Source: Desulfobulbus sp.
GTDB taxonomy: Bacteria > Desulfobacterota > Desulfobulbia > Desulfobulbales > Desulfobulbaceae
Assembly: GCA_030600525.1 (NCBI GenBank)
Contig: JAUVLX010000053.1
Span: 1 to 14,708, forward strand
Length of the DNA: 14,708 nt
Reading direction: 5' to 3'
The position numbers and the translations under genes were made by a program. This document shows positions 7,719-14,708 of this stretch, in pieces. The notes below the pieces were generated by a model that had not been told where the DNA came from, made no database searches, and saw only the letters and a program-made list of their open reading frames with translations. The number at the start of each line of letters is the position of its first letter. The first letter of the stretch is position 1.

Positions 7719-7880
7719 GAAATTGCATTTTTAGGAAACAAGGCGAGCCGGGAAAAGAGGGCTGAGGGAAGAGTCGATATGTTTGATGACTCTGTGTTGA
7801 AGTGTTATTGTCTGGTCGTGCAGGACTTTTTACAGTTATAGTATTTGAAGTGATAAATAAGTACCTTGAGGAGATTTACA
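7719..7880 (+). promoter_or_regulatory. tatC-aldolase intergenic region with weak promoter candidate
   Basis: This 162-base gap shows no ORF or convincing terminator. TTTACA (7829-7834), 17 bases, GATAAA (7852-7857) is a possible promoter, but it would start transcription only about 17 bases before the ATG. TATAGT at 7837-7842 is a better -10 but lacks a -35. The firm element is the ribosome site GAGGAG at about 7868-7873, seven bases before the ATG at 7881. Confidence 0.35.
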
Positions 7881-9161
7881 ATGGCATATATTACTGACTT
7901 TGAGAAGGCCCTTGAGATTGGCCGACCACCTAATATTACGAATCTTTTTCCACATTCGCGGGCACTGATCGTAAGTGGTAAGGTTATTGACCGCGCAATG
8001 ATGGCAAAGGGTGGGGCTATGACCATCGCAGCCAACGGGCGGAGTAATGTAGTGATTCGTGGTGCTCTCAAGGCTGCTCAAAGAGCACGTTCGGCGATTA
8101 TAATCGAGATCGCCCGTTCTGAAGGCGGTGCTAATGCATATTGTGCCGTCAATTATTGGAATATTGCCCGTCAAGTTGATGCGTTGTGTAATGAATTGGG
8201 TATCACTGTTCCGGTGGCCATCCATGCGGATCATTACGGTATAAAAAGCTCAGCTGATATACCCTTTGCAATTACTGAAATTCCTTCAATTTTTGATGCA
8301 GGAATTACCTCAATTGCCATAGATGCATCGCACATGCCTGATGAGGATAATTTACTGGCAAGTATAGAATTAGCTAAATATGTGCCTTCGTGGGCTGGAT
8401 TTGAGACCGAAGTTGGAGAAATAAAAGGGACTCTTGGGCTTTCATCATCTGAAGAGGCCTTGTTTTTGATCCAGGGACTCAATGCTCATAATATTTTTCC
8501 GGATTGGATTGCTTTAAATAACGGGACAACCCATGGAATAGAAGCTTCAGCCCAGGGAATCCAGGTTGAGTTAACAGCTGAAATTCACGATGCTCTCGCA
8601 AAATATGCTGTTTCTGGAGCCCAGCATGGGACCTCGGGAAACAATTCCGATCGACTGCGAGAGATTGCTTCCAAGACACAGTCAACTAAGGCCAATGTGG
8701 CAACGGCTCTACAGATGATTTCCTGGGGGCTTGCAGTCAATGATTACGGCAATGCAACCCTTGATGCTGAAGGCGAGTTTATCAAGGCATCCGGTGAAGG
8801 GGTTACTGGTGAATTGTGGAAGGAAATTCTGCAGTATGCCGAAACTCAGGGCTGGAAAAAAGGGGATTACAAGAAGCTCAACTTGCCCTTTGAAAATAAA
8901 ATCATGGGCCAGCCAAAAGCCATTCGTGAGAGGATGGCAAGAAGGGTGGAAGATTTTGTCTACACCTTGTTGGTTGAGGTTTTCAACGCCGCTGATACTG
9001 CCAGATATGGTGTTGAAGCCCTGCTTGACGCTGGCAGCTATGATCTCGGCCCTAAAACGGGCCGCCTTGAGCCTTTGGAAGAATGGAGTGAGTCTGAGAT
9101 TCGCAAGCGAGCTGCAACCCTTGATACTGATAAAGGACCGGAAGGTGATTTTGACGATTAA
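7881..9161 (+). CDS. Class II (zinc) fructose-bisphosphate aldolase family protein, long form
   Basis: A 426-residue member of the class II aldolase family, which reversibly joins dihydroxyacetone phosphate and glyceraldehyde 3-phosphate in glycolysis and gluconeogenesis using a divalent metal. Family motifs in order: NGRSNVVIRGALKAAQRARS (53-72), HADHYG (115-120, supplying the catalytic aspartate D117 and metal ligand H118), IDASHMPDEDN (147-157), ETEVGEIKG (175-183), GTTHG (215-219, ligand H218) and AQHGTSGNN (247-255, ligand H249). A strong GAGGAG fixes the ATG at 7881, not the in-frame TTG at 7866 that contains it. The protein is 70-140 residues longer than many class II aldolases, with the extra length mostly after residue 260. 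The exact sugar phosphate substrate is therefore inferred. It stands alone, before a sugar-nucleotide epimerase. Confidence 0.85.
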   Translation: MAYITDFEKALEIGRPPNITNLFPHSRALIVSGKVIDRAMMAKGGAMTIAANGRSNVVIRGALKAAQRARSAIIIEIARSEGGANAYCAVNYWNIARQVDALCNELGITVPVAIHADHYGIKSSADIPFAITEIPSIFDAGITSIAIDASHMPDEDNLLASIELAKYVPSWAGFETEVGEIKGTLGLSSSEEALFLIQGLNAHNIFPDWIALNNGTTHGIEASAQGIQVELTAEIHDALAKYAVSGAQHGTSGNNSDRLREIASKTQSTKANVATALQMISWGLAVNDYGNATLDAEGEFIKASGEGVTGELWKEILQYAETQGWKKGDYKKLNLPFENKIMGQPKAIRERMARRVEDFVYTLLVEVFNAADTARYGVEALLDAGSYDLGPKTGRLEPLEEWSESEIRKRAATLDTDKGPEGDFDD

Positions 9162-9222
9162 CCCTTCTTTTAGGGTAAATAGGTAGGGTCTCCTTAATTT
9201 AGCGTTTTTTGAATAGAATACT

Positions 9223-10233
9223 ATGGAAACAATTCTTATAACCGGTGCTGCCGGATTTATCGGCCATGGGCTGGCAAAACGTTTGCTGGAACAGGGCCGG
9301 ACCGTTGTTGGCCTGGATAATATAAATGATTATTACGACCCGCAGCTGAAGCGGGATCGACTGGCACAGTTAAAACCTTTCAAGACATTCTCCCATGCTG
9401 AATTTAATATGGCCGATCGTCAGGAAATGGAAAAATTGTTTGCAGAATCCAACTTTGATGCTGTTGTGAATTTAGCCGCTCAGGCTGGGGTACGCTATTC
9501 ACTTATTAATCCTCATTCGTACGTGGATACCAACCTTGTCGGTTTTGTTAATGTCTTGGAAGGGTGTCGCCAAAGTGGTGTCAAGCATTTGGTGTATGCA
9601 TCTTCAAGTTCTGTCTATGGTGCCAATACCAAGATGCCTTTTTCTGTCCATGATAATGTGGATCATCCTGTCTCCTTGTATGCGGCATCGAAAAAAGCCA
9701 ATGAGTTGATGGCTCATTCCTATAGCCACCTCTTTAACCTGGCAACCACCGGCCTTCGTTTTTTTACAGTTTATGGCCCTTGGGGACGCCCTGACATGGC
9801 TTTGTTTCTCTTTACCAAGGCCATTTTAGAGGGGCGACCCATTGATGTCTTTAATAATGGGGAGATGGAAAGGGATTTTACCTACATTGACGATATTGTC
9901 GAAGGCGTTTTGCGGGTTATCGACCATGTACCTCAACCCAATGTAGACTGGCGGGGCGATGCACCGGATCCAGCCACCAGCTATTGCCCGTGGCGGGTTT
10001 TTAACATCGGCAATAATAACAAAGAAAAGTTGATGCACTATATAGAGGTGTTGGAAAAGTGTATTGGCCGAAAGGCTGAGAAAAATTTTCTGCCCATGCA
10101 GAATGGGGATGTTCCAGCCACCTACGCTAATGTTGATGACTTGGTAAGGGAAATTGATTTTAAACCGGCGACCAGTATTGAAGATGGTATTAAACGCTTT
10201 GTTAACTGGTACAGAGAATACTACAGTATCTGA
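9223..10233 (+). CDS. UDP-glucuronate 4-epimerase (NAD-dependent, extended SDR)
   Basis: A 336-residue extended short-chain dehydrogenase/reductase. The NAD-binding glycine motif GAAGFIG is at residues 8-14. The catalytic triad is visible as the serine cluster YASSSSVYG (125-133) and Y153/K157 in YAASK. The combination NDYYDP, VYGANTKMPF, LYAASKKANELMAHSYSHL and FFTVYGPWGRPDMALFLFT is characteristic of UDP-glucuronate 4-epimerases (CapI/GAE group), which convert UDP-glucuronate to UDP-galacturonate for capsule, O-antigen or other surface polysaccharide. UDP-glucose 4-epimerase is the main alternative, less favoured by these motifs. The ATG at 9223 has no clear ribosome site, 61 bases after the aldolase. 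No other polysaccharide genes are adjacent. A likely terminator follows. Confidence 0.88.
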   Translation: METILITGAAGFIGHGLAKRLLEQGRTVVGLDNINDYYDPQLKRDRLAQLKPFKTFSHAEFNMADRQEMEKLFAESNFDAVVNLAAQAGVRYSLINPHSYVDTNLVGFVNVLEGCRQSGVKHLVYASSSSVYGANTKMPFSVHDNVDHPVSLYAASKKANELMAHSYSHLFNLATTGLRFFTVYGPWGRPDMALFLFTKAILEGRPIDVFNNGEMERDFTYIDDIVEGVLRVIDHVPQPNVDWRGDAPDPATSYCPWRVFNIGNNNKEKLMHYIEVLEKCIGRKAEKNFLPMQNGDVPATYANVDDLVREIDFKPATSIEDGIKRFVNWYREYYSI

Positions 10234-10280
10234 GCAATGAAGCCCTTTTTTCAAGGGGGATGATAATTGACATAGAATAA

Positions 10281-10316
10281 CTACAGGGACGTGAGGTGTT
10301 GTTCACATCCCTGTAG
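10281..10316 (-). terminator. Strong hairpin in the epimerase/dxs convergent gap
   Basis: CTACAGGGA (10281-10289) pairs perfectly with TCCCTGTAG (10308-10316). After a mismatch, GTGA pairs with TCAC (10291-10294 with 10302-10305) around an 8-base loop. On the minus strand it is followed by TTATTCTATGTC, a moderate U-rich tail, so it is the best candidate for ending the xseB-ispA-dxs transcript. On the plus strand no T-run follows. Function as a terminator is inferred. Confidence 0.5.
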
Positions 10317-10331
10317 AATTCGTCCTGCAAC

Positions 10332-10360
10332 AGGTCGCGACCGCTGACCTATCCTTTTTT
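10332..10360 (+). terminator. Probable terminator of the epimerase transcript
   Basis: AGGTC (10332-10336) pairs with GACCT (10346-10350) around a 9-base loop. Four bases later comes TTTTTT (10355-10360). The stem is short, but the T-run is on the plus strand and it sits between convergent genes, about 100 bases after the epimerase stop. Confidence 0.45.
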
Positions 10361-10373
10361 CATGAATATGTTG

Positions 10374-12281
10374 TTACTTTCCAAGAAGTTTGCGCGTGCC
10401 AGCAATAATGCCTTTGCTGTCGATCCCTGCATTTTCCCATAAGATGTTCTGCGGTCCATGTTCGACAAACGAGCTTGGATAGCCGAGCATGTGTAAAGGC
10501 ACATGAATGGTTTGTTCGTTGAGCATCTGGAGCACCATGCTACCAAAGCCGCCCTGGATACAGTTATCCTCAATAGTGATTATATTCTGGGTTGTTTTCG
10601 CCCATTTGCAGATGAGCTCATGATCAAGGGGTTTGATGAACCTGGGGTTAATAACCGCTGCAGAAATACCGAATGCCTCAAGTTCTTTTGCTGCCTGTAG
10701 GGCTGGGTATACTCGGTTACCCACAGGGAGGAGAAGCACATCCTGGCCGGGTCTAAGTAACTCCCCTTTACCATGGGGCAGTGCAGTAAAATTAAGGTCA
10801 AAGGGAATCCCTTCTCCATTACCGCGTGGGTAGCGTATTGCAACCGGTCCATCATGTTGTGAAGCAGTATACAGCATGTGCTGTAATTCGTTTTCATCCT
10901 TAGGGGCCATCATGGTTAAATTTGGCACAAAGGAAAGAAAAGAAATATCAAATATTCCATGATGGGTGGGACCGTCCGCACCAACGACACCGCTTCGATC
11001 CAGGGCAATGGTTACCGGTAGGTTGGGCAGGCACACATCATGTACCAATTGGTCAAGAGAACGCTGCATAAAGGTGGAATAGACCGCGAAAAACGGACGC
11101 ATGCCTTCAAGTGCCAAGCCGGCGGCAAAGGTAATGGCGTGTTGTTCGGCAATACCAACGTCGAAAAAACGATCAGGAAACTCTGCACAAAATGGCTGGA
11201 GGCCGGTACCGCCGGGCATGGCGGCTGTGATTGCAGCTATTTTGTCATTGTTGCGGGCAAGTTTACAAAGAGTGTTGCCGAAAACCTTGGTGTAGGACGG
11301 AATGGCACTCCCTGATTTTTTGGGTTTACCTGAATCAATATCAAAGGGACCAACCCCGTGATAGGCACCTGGGTTGTCCTCAGCAGGTTTGTAGCCTTTG
11401 CCCTTGGTTGTCACAACATGGACTAGGACAGGGCCGTGGCTGTTGTCGCGAACATTGGCAAGCGTTTCTATCAGGTTGTCAAGGTCATGCCCTGGTATGG
11501 GGCCAACATATTTGAATTTCAGTGCTTCAAAGAGAATGCCAGGGGTAAGGAATGCTTTCAGGCTCTCTTCGCTTTTGCGGAGGATGGAGAGTATGTTTTC
11601 ACCCACAGAAGACAAGGCCATCAATCGTTCTTCGATGTGATCGCGTACTCTGCGAATGGTTTTCCCTGTCATTTTTCTGCTGAGAAAGCTGGAAAATGCC
11701 CCAACGTTTTGCGAGATGGACATCTCGTTATCGTTGAGGATTACGATCAGGTTTTTGTCCAGGTCACCAGCATGGTTGAGAGCTTCAAAAGCCATTCCAG
11801 CGGTCATGGAACCGTCACCGATAATAGCAATCACCCGGCTGTCATCGTGTTGTAGCTCCTTAGCTACCGCCATACCTAAACTGTAGGAGATGGAGGTGGA
11901 ACTGTGCCCGGTCTCAACCGGATCGTAAATACTTTCAGAGCGTTTGGGGAATCCACTGAGCCCTTTATATTTGCGAAGGGTATGGAATATGTCTTTTCTG
12001 CCTGTAAGAATCTTGTGGGCATATGCCTGGTGGCCGACATCCCAGATCAGTTTATCTTCAGGAGTATTAAAGACATAGTGGAGTGCCATGGTGAGCTCTA
12101 CGACACCGAGGCTGGGTGCGAGATGCCCGCCAGTCTCGGCGACCGTTGAAATAATGGTCTCTCTGAGTTCGTGTGTAAGTATCTGCAACTCATCAGGGCC
12201 GAGAGTACGTAGATCCTTGGGCGAATTTATAAAATCTAACACTTTTTGCTGCTGATCCACCGGGTTGTTCATAATGAGCAT
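10374..12281 (-). CDS. dxs: 1-deoxy-D-xylulose-5-phosphate synthase
   Basis: DXS condenses pyruvate with glyceraldehyde 3-phosphate, using thiamine diphosphate, to give DXP: the first step of the MEP isoprenoid pathway and a feeder for thiamine and pyridoxal synthesis. The 635-residue length is typical. The thiamine-binding block begins GDGSMTAGMAFEALNHAG (from residue 155) and ends at NDNEMS. The transketolase-like central domain has E379 in VGIAEQHAITFAAGLA and the block DRSGVVGADGPTHHG. ATG 12281 is chosen because GGAAG lies seven bases upstream, inside the end of ispA; the later ATG (MNNPVD) would be 16 bases away. Only one base separates it from the ispA stop, so the genes are cotranscribed and probably coupled. 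Confidence 0.97.
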   Translation of the reverse strand: MLIMNNPVDQQQKVLDFINSPKDLRTLGPDELQILTHELRETIISTVAETGGHLAPSLGVVELTMALHYVFNTPEDKLIWDVGHQAYAHKILTGRKDIFHTLRKYKGLSGFPKRSESIYDPVETGHSSTSISYSLGMAVAKELQHDDSRVIAIIGDGSMTAGMAFEALNHAGDLDKNLIVILNDNEMSISQNVGAFSSFLSRKMTGKTIRRVRDHIEERLMALSSVGENILSILRKSEESLKAFLTPGILFEALKFKYVGPIPGHDLDNLIETLANVRDNSHGPVLVHVVTTKGKGYKPAEDNPGAYHGVGPFDIDSGKPKKSGSAIPSYTKVFGNTLCKLARNNDKIAAITAAMPGGTGLQPFCAEFPDRFFDVGIAEQHAITFAAGLALEGMRPFFAVYSTFMQRSLDQLVHDVCLPNLPVTIALDRSGVVGADGPTHHGIFDISFLSFVPNLTMMAPKDENELQHMLYTASQHDGPVAIRYPRGNGEGIPFDLNFTALPHGKGELLRPGQDVLLLPVGNRVYPALQAAKELEAFGISAAVINPRFIKPLDHELICKWAKTTQNIITIEDNCIQGGFGSMVLQMLNEQTIHVPLHMLGYPSSFVEHGPQNILWENAGIDSKGIIAGTRKLLGK

Positions 12282-12282
12282 G

Positions 12283-13176
12283 TTAATACTTCCGTTCTAT
12301 AATATAGGTTGCTATGCCCCTGAGCGGCTCAGCGTGGTGATCAAAAATGGTTAGGGAGTCAAGTGCGTTGTCAACTGCTTCTTTGGCCATTTTTTTTGAC
12401 TGATCGATCCCAAAAAGGGAAGGGTAGGTGACCTTGTCGGCTTCTTCGTCGCTACCTACCGGCTTGCCGAGTTCCTCTGTAGTTGAGACTACATCGAGCA
12501 GATCGTCAATTATCTGGAAAGCAAGGCCAATGTTGTTACCGTAGTTTGTCAGAGCTTGTTCCTGTTCGTTTGTAGCACCTGCAGCAAGACCACCGCTTAC
12601 AACAGAGGCGGTGATCAGTGCTCCTGTTTTACTTTTGTGGATGGTTTTTAAGGTTTCATAGGCAACCTGTTTGCCTTCGTAGATCATATCAAGTGATTGA
12701 CCGCCGACCATGCCAAACGATCCGGCTGCCTGGGCGATTAACTGTATGACGCGCAATTTGACAGTTGGGTCAGGGGATGAGCTCTCGTTGCTGAGCAGCT
12801 CAAAGGCATTGGTCAGGAGCCCGTCTCCTGCCAGGATAGCAGCTGCCTCACCATAGATGGTGTGGTTGGTAGGCTTGCCCCGGCGAAGATCATCATCATC
12901 CATGGCTGGTAGGTCATCATGGATCAGGGAATAGGTATGGATACATTCCATGGCACCGGCAATGGGCAGTATTTTTTCTAGGTTACACTTACCGCCACTG
13001 ACTGCTTCTGCACCTGCAATACAGAGGATGGGCCGAACTCGCTTGCCACCGACAAAAAGGCTGTAACGCATTGCTTCAATATGGGGGGCAAAGTCGCCAA
13101 CAGGCTGAGCAATTACTTTTTCCAGGTACGCCTCAATAACACTGCGATGTTTGTTCAGGTATGCCTTAATTTCCAA
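12283..13176 (-). CDS. ispA: Polyprenyl (farnesyl-type) diphosphate synthase
   Basis: The enzyme chain-extends dimethylallyl diphosphate with isopentenyl diphosphate to make farnesyl (or geranylgeranyl) diphosphate, feeding undecaprenyl phosphate and quinone tails. The 297-residue protein has the substrate block GGKRVRPIL, the first aspartate-rich motif DDLPAMDDDDLRRG after CIHTYSLIH, the GQSLDM block and the second motif DDLLDV followed by GKPVGSDEEADK. I chose the TTG at 13174-13176: GAGGAG lies exactly seven bases upstream, and translation then begins MEIKAYL, the normal family start. The ATG at 13215 lacks a ribosome site. The start overlaps the xseB stop by 11 bases, and dxs follows after one base. 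Product chain length cannot be read with certainty, though residues before the first motif match short-chain bacterial FPP synthases. Confidence 0.95.
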   Translation of the reverse strand: MEIKAYLNKHRSVIEAYLEKVIAQPVGDFAPHIEAMRYSLFVGGKRVRPILCIAGAEAVSGGKCNLEKILPIAGAMECIHTYSLIHDDLPAMDDDDLRRGKPTNHTIYGEAAAILAGDGLLTNAFELLSNESSSPDPTVKLRVIQLIAQAAGSFGMVGGQSLDMIYEGKQVAYETLKTIHKSKTGALITASVVSGGLAAGATNEQEQALTNYGNNIGLAFQIIDDLLDVVSTTEELGKPVGSDEEADKVTYPSLFGIDQSKKMAKEAVDNALDSLTIFDHHAEPLRGIATYIIERKY

Positions 13177-13399
13177 TTGAGTTCTCCTCAAAGGGGACAT
13201 TTTCATAGGTGTCATTTTTTTTCATGAGTATATCTACCCTGCTCTTGGCTTCTTCAAGGGTACTGTTGCAGAAGTTGACCAACTGCATGCCTTCGTCAAA
13301 TTTTTTTAAGCTCGTTTCCAAGGGCAATTCACCGGCTTCCAGCTCCAAGGTGATTTTTTCCAGTTTGGTGAGCGCAGTTTCAAATGATTTTTTGGCCAT
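13166..13399 (-). CDS. xseB: Exodeoxyribonuclease VII small subunit
   Basis: A 77-residue protein of the XseB family. Several copies bind the large XseA subunit to form exonuclease VII, which degrades single-stranded DNA from both ends. The sequence begins MAKKSFETALTKLEKITLEL and continues ELPLETSLKKFDEGMQLVNFC, the diagnostic small helical hairpin with the LEKI and LE.SL..F.EG pattern. ATG 13399 is preceded at seven bases by GGAG. The charged C-terminal tail after about residue 60 is variable. It heads the xseB-ispA-dxs operon, an order shared with E. coli; xseA is not in the window. Confidence 0.94.
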   Translation of the reverse strand: MAKKSFETALTKLEKITLELEAGELPLETSLKKFDEGMQLVNFCNSTLEEAKSRVDILMKKNDTYENVPFEENSIGN

Positions 13400-13479
13400 A
13401 CCTTGGCTCCGTGGTATCTCCCGTAGGGAAGGGTGTTGGTTTGGTGCTTGCCTTGCAATGCGTACAAGGGTAATCTTGT

Positions 13480-13508
13480 AGTTTAAACATATTAGCCCTA
13501 CCTTTCAA
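13480..13508 (-). promoter_or_regulatory. Candidate sigma-70 promoter of xseB-ispA-dxs
   Basis: On the minus strand, TTGAAA (13503-13508), 17 bases, then TAAACT (13480-13485). Spacing is ideal, the -35 matches five of six and the -10 four of six. It predicts a start near 13473, about 75 bases before xseB. It lies in the short divergent gap shared with xerC, for which no plus-strand promoter was clear. Confidence 0.45.
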
Positions 13509-13521
13509 TACCTGTTTGGCA

Positions 13522-14448
13522 ATGATACACTATATTACCCAATTTGTTTCCTGGCTACGCATAGAAAAGGGATATTCCCCGCATACTATCGATGGTTACA
13601 GGCGTGATGTGAACGAATTTTATCGATTTTGCGAAGCACCAGTTCACATTGAAGCCATGGATAGTGCCTCGGTGAAAAGATTTACTGCGTCCTTGTATGC
13701 TGTTAACAGCAGCGCTACTATTGCAAGAAAGCTGTCAGCGCTGCGGACATTTTTCCGCTATCTGGTAAGAGAGGAAGTGCTGCGTGCAGACCCGCTTGTG
13801 GGTATTGCAAATCCAAAAATGGGAAAGCACATTCCTAATTTTCTTACAGTGGATGAGGTGTTCGCCTTACTCGAAACACCACAATCCAAAGACACGTTTC
13901 ATTTTCGGGACCGTGCAATTATGGAAATGTTGTATGCTACAGGGATGCGAGTCTCCGAACTTGTTGCAACTGATGTGGCAGATTATGAACGGGCAGCAGA
14001 GGTGGTCCTGGTCAAGGGGAAAGGACGGAAAGAGCGGGTGGTACCTTACGGGAGGACAGCAGCCGAGGCACTGGGATACTATCAGGGGCAGCGGCAGTGT
14101 CTTATAGTTGCCAGGGTGAGTCGCGGTTATGAGGCGGAACGAGAAGCGATGTTTCTCAATAGTCGCGGAACCCGTTTGAGTGTCAGAAGTATCGAGCGAG
14201 TAATCCGTATGTATGGTGAGCGTGCAGGGATCGAGGTAGTGGTTACTCCTCATGGGCTTCGTCATTCTTTTGCAACTCACTTACTGGAGATGGGGGCAGA
14301 TTTACGTATGGTTCAAGAATTGCTGGGTCATGTTAGTTTATCGACCACTCAGAAATATACCCATGTCAATGTGGAGCATCTCACCCTTGTCTATGATAAG
14401 GCCCATCCCAAAGCACAGCTCCCTGATCTTGGGGAGGAAGGTAAATAA
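13522..14448 (+). CDS. xerC: Tyrosine recombinase XerC
   Basis: A 308-residue tyrosine recombinase that, with XerD, resolves chromosome dimers at dif near the terminus. The N-terminal core-binding (SAM-like) domain covers about 1-90 (LRIEKGYSPHTIDGYRRDV). The catalytic domain has all six residues: R143 in YATGMRVSEL, K167 in the beta-hairpin GKGRKERVVP, H244 and R247 in TPHGLRHSFATHL, H270 in LLGHVSLSTTQ and nucleophile Y279. I use ATG 13522; a TTG two codons upstream (13516) is possible, and neither has a clear ribosome site. XerC rather than XerD is favoured by the adjacent hslV, a common xerC-hslVU order. Phage or integron integrases are unlikely given the length and housekeeping context. 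Confidence 0.93.
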   Translation: MIHYITQFVSWLRIEKGYSPHTIDGYRRDVNEFYRFCEAPVHIEAMDSASVKRFTASLYAVNSSATIARKLSALRTFFRYLVREEVLRADPLVGIANPKMGKHIPNFLTVDEVFALLETPQSKDTFHFRDRAIMEMLYATGMRVSELVATDVADYERAAEVVLVKGKGRKERVVPYGRTAAEALGYYQGQRQCLIVARVSRGYEAEREAMFLNSRGTRLSVRSIERVIRMYGERAGIEVVVTPHGLRHSFATHLLEMGADLRMVQELLGHVSLSTTQKYTHVNVEHLTLVYDKAHPKAQLPDLGEEGK

Positions 14449-14503
14449 TGCAAAGTCCTCTGCTATTCAGAAGAAAAACGTGACGTGCTGAAGGATGAAC
14501 AGG

Positions 14504-14530
14504 GATTGACTCTTGGATGCTGAGTGCTTA
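14504..14530 (+). promoter_or_regulatory. CIRCE-like inverted repeat (possible HrcA operator)
   Basis: The HrcA operator CIRCE is TTAGCACTC, nine bases, GAGTGCTAA. Here GATTGACTC (14504-14512), exactly nine bases, then GAGTGCTTA (14522-14530): the right arm matches 8 of 9, the left only its last four (ACTC). It covers the spacer and edge of the -10 of the hslV promoter, where a repressor would act. A second overlapping pairing, AGTGCT (14523-14528) with AGCACT (14540-14545), is also possible. Suggestive only, as the left arm is poor. Confidence 0.3.
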
Positions 14531-14534
14531 GAAT
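14506..14534 (+). promoter_or_regulatory. Near-consensus sigma-70 promoter before hslV
   Basis: TTGACT (14506-14511), a spacer of exactly 17 bases, then TAGAAT (14529-14534): five of six matches in each box, the best promoter in the window. The predicted start is near 14541, leaving a leader of about 46 bases before the hslV ATG at 14587. Confidence 0.65.
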
Positions 14535-14586
14535 TGCCCAGCACTGTGAATCCTTACCAATGTTGAAAATATCTTTTTAAAAAAAT

Positions 14587-14708
14587 ATGAAAAAAATTCG
14601 ATCTACAACTATAATTGCCTTGCGCCATAAAGGTGAAGTCGTGGTTGCCGGAGACGGTCAGGTCACCTTGGGCGCCACTGTTATCAAACATCAGGCAAAG
14701 AAGGTGCG
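14587..14708 (+). CDS. hslV: ATP-dependent protease subunit HslV (5' part)
   Basis: Forty codons are visible before the window ends. HslV is the threonine peptidase of the HslUV (ClpYQ) proteasome-like complex; two hexameric rings cap with the HslU unfoldase and degrade regulatory and misfolded proteins. The sequence STTIIALRHKGEVVVAGDGQ, followed by VTLGATV, aligns with the E. coli N-terminus (TTIVSVRRNG, then AGDGQATLGNTV). The nucleophile would be T7, so a six-residue propeptide MKKIRS must be removed, longer than the single Met in E. coli but like other bacterial HslV forms. No clear Shine-Dalgarno lies before ATG 14587. hslU is expected just beyond the window. Confidence 0.92.
   Translation, partial: MKKIRSTTIIALRHKGEVVVAGDGQVTLGATVIKHQAKKV

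Noticed and set aside
9166..9222. ACCCT/AGGGT stem after the aldolase as a terminator, and TAGAAT at 9214 as an epimerase promoter
   Set aside because: The stem is only about five pairs without an adjacent T-run. The -10-like box abuts the ATG and lacks a -35.
11040..11855. Several plus-strand ORFs of 80-139 residues opposite dxs
   Set aside because: All are antisense shadows of a conserved full-length dxs; no independent motif or ribosome site.
13516..14448. xerC as a mobile-element integrase
   Set aside because: Length, full catalytic set, hslV neighbour, and absence of att repeats or cargo genes fit chromosomal XerC.

Overview
The window reads as ordinary chromosome of a Gram-negative bacterium. 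The set of genes (rpmE-prfA-prmC-murA, a PilS/PilR-like pair, tatC, a class II aldolase, a UDP-glucuronate 4-epimerase, xseB-ispA-dxs, xerC-hslV) and the protein flavour suggest a deltaproteobacterial, Desulfobulbales-like organism. That placement is inference from remembered families, not a search result. No rRNA, tRNA, CRISPR array, insertion sequence or prophage gene was seen. Coding density is high and every gap is under 230 bases.

Layout, left to right. Positions 1-3559 carry a plus-strand translation and cell-wall block: the 3' end of rpmE (L31) with a strong terminator, prfA (release factor 1), prmC (the methylase that modifies the GGQ glutamine of RF1) and murA (first committed step of peptidoglycan synthesis). 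Positions 3549-6725 are a minus-strand two-component pair: a sigma-54-dependent response regulator followed by its six-TM PAS histidine kinase, whose 3' end overlaps murA tail to tail. Positions 6726-6954 form a divergent regulatory gap holding a structured element with a plus-strand terminator. Positions 6955-10233 run on the plus strand again: tatC, broken by a one-base frame change at a T9 tract, then a long class II aldolase and a UDP-glucuronate 4-epimerase. Positions 10374-13399 are the minus-strand operon xseB-ispA-dxs, tightly overlapped. ispA and dxs are isoprenoid genes and xseB is the small subunit of exonuclease VII. Positions 13522-14708 hold xerC and the start of hslV on the plus strand.

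Most genes are housekeeping. I found no convincing new multi-gene system. The items most worth a second look are the T9 frame break in tatC, a CIRCE-like half-conserved inverted repeat lying inside a near-consensus promoter before hslV, the orphan hairpin-terminator element upstream of tatC, and the unusually long class II aldolase.
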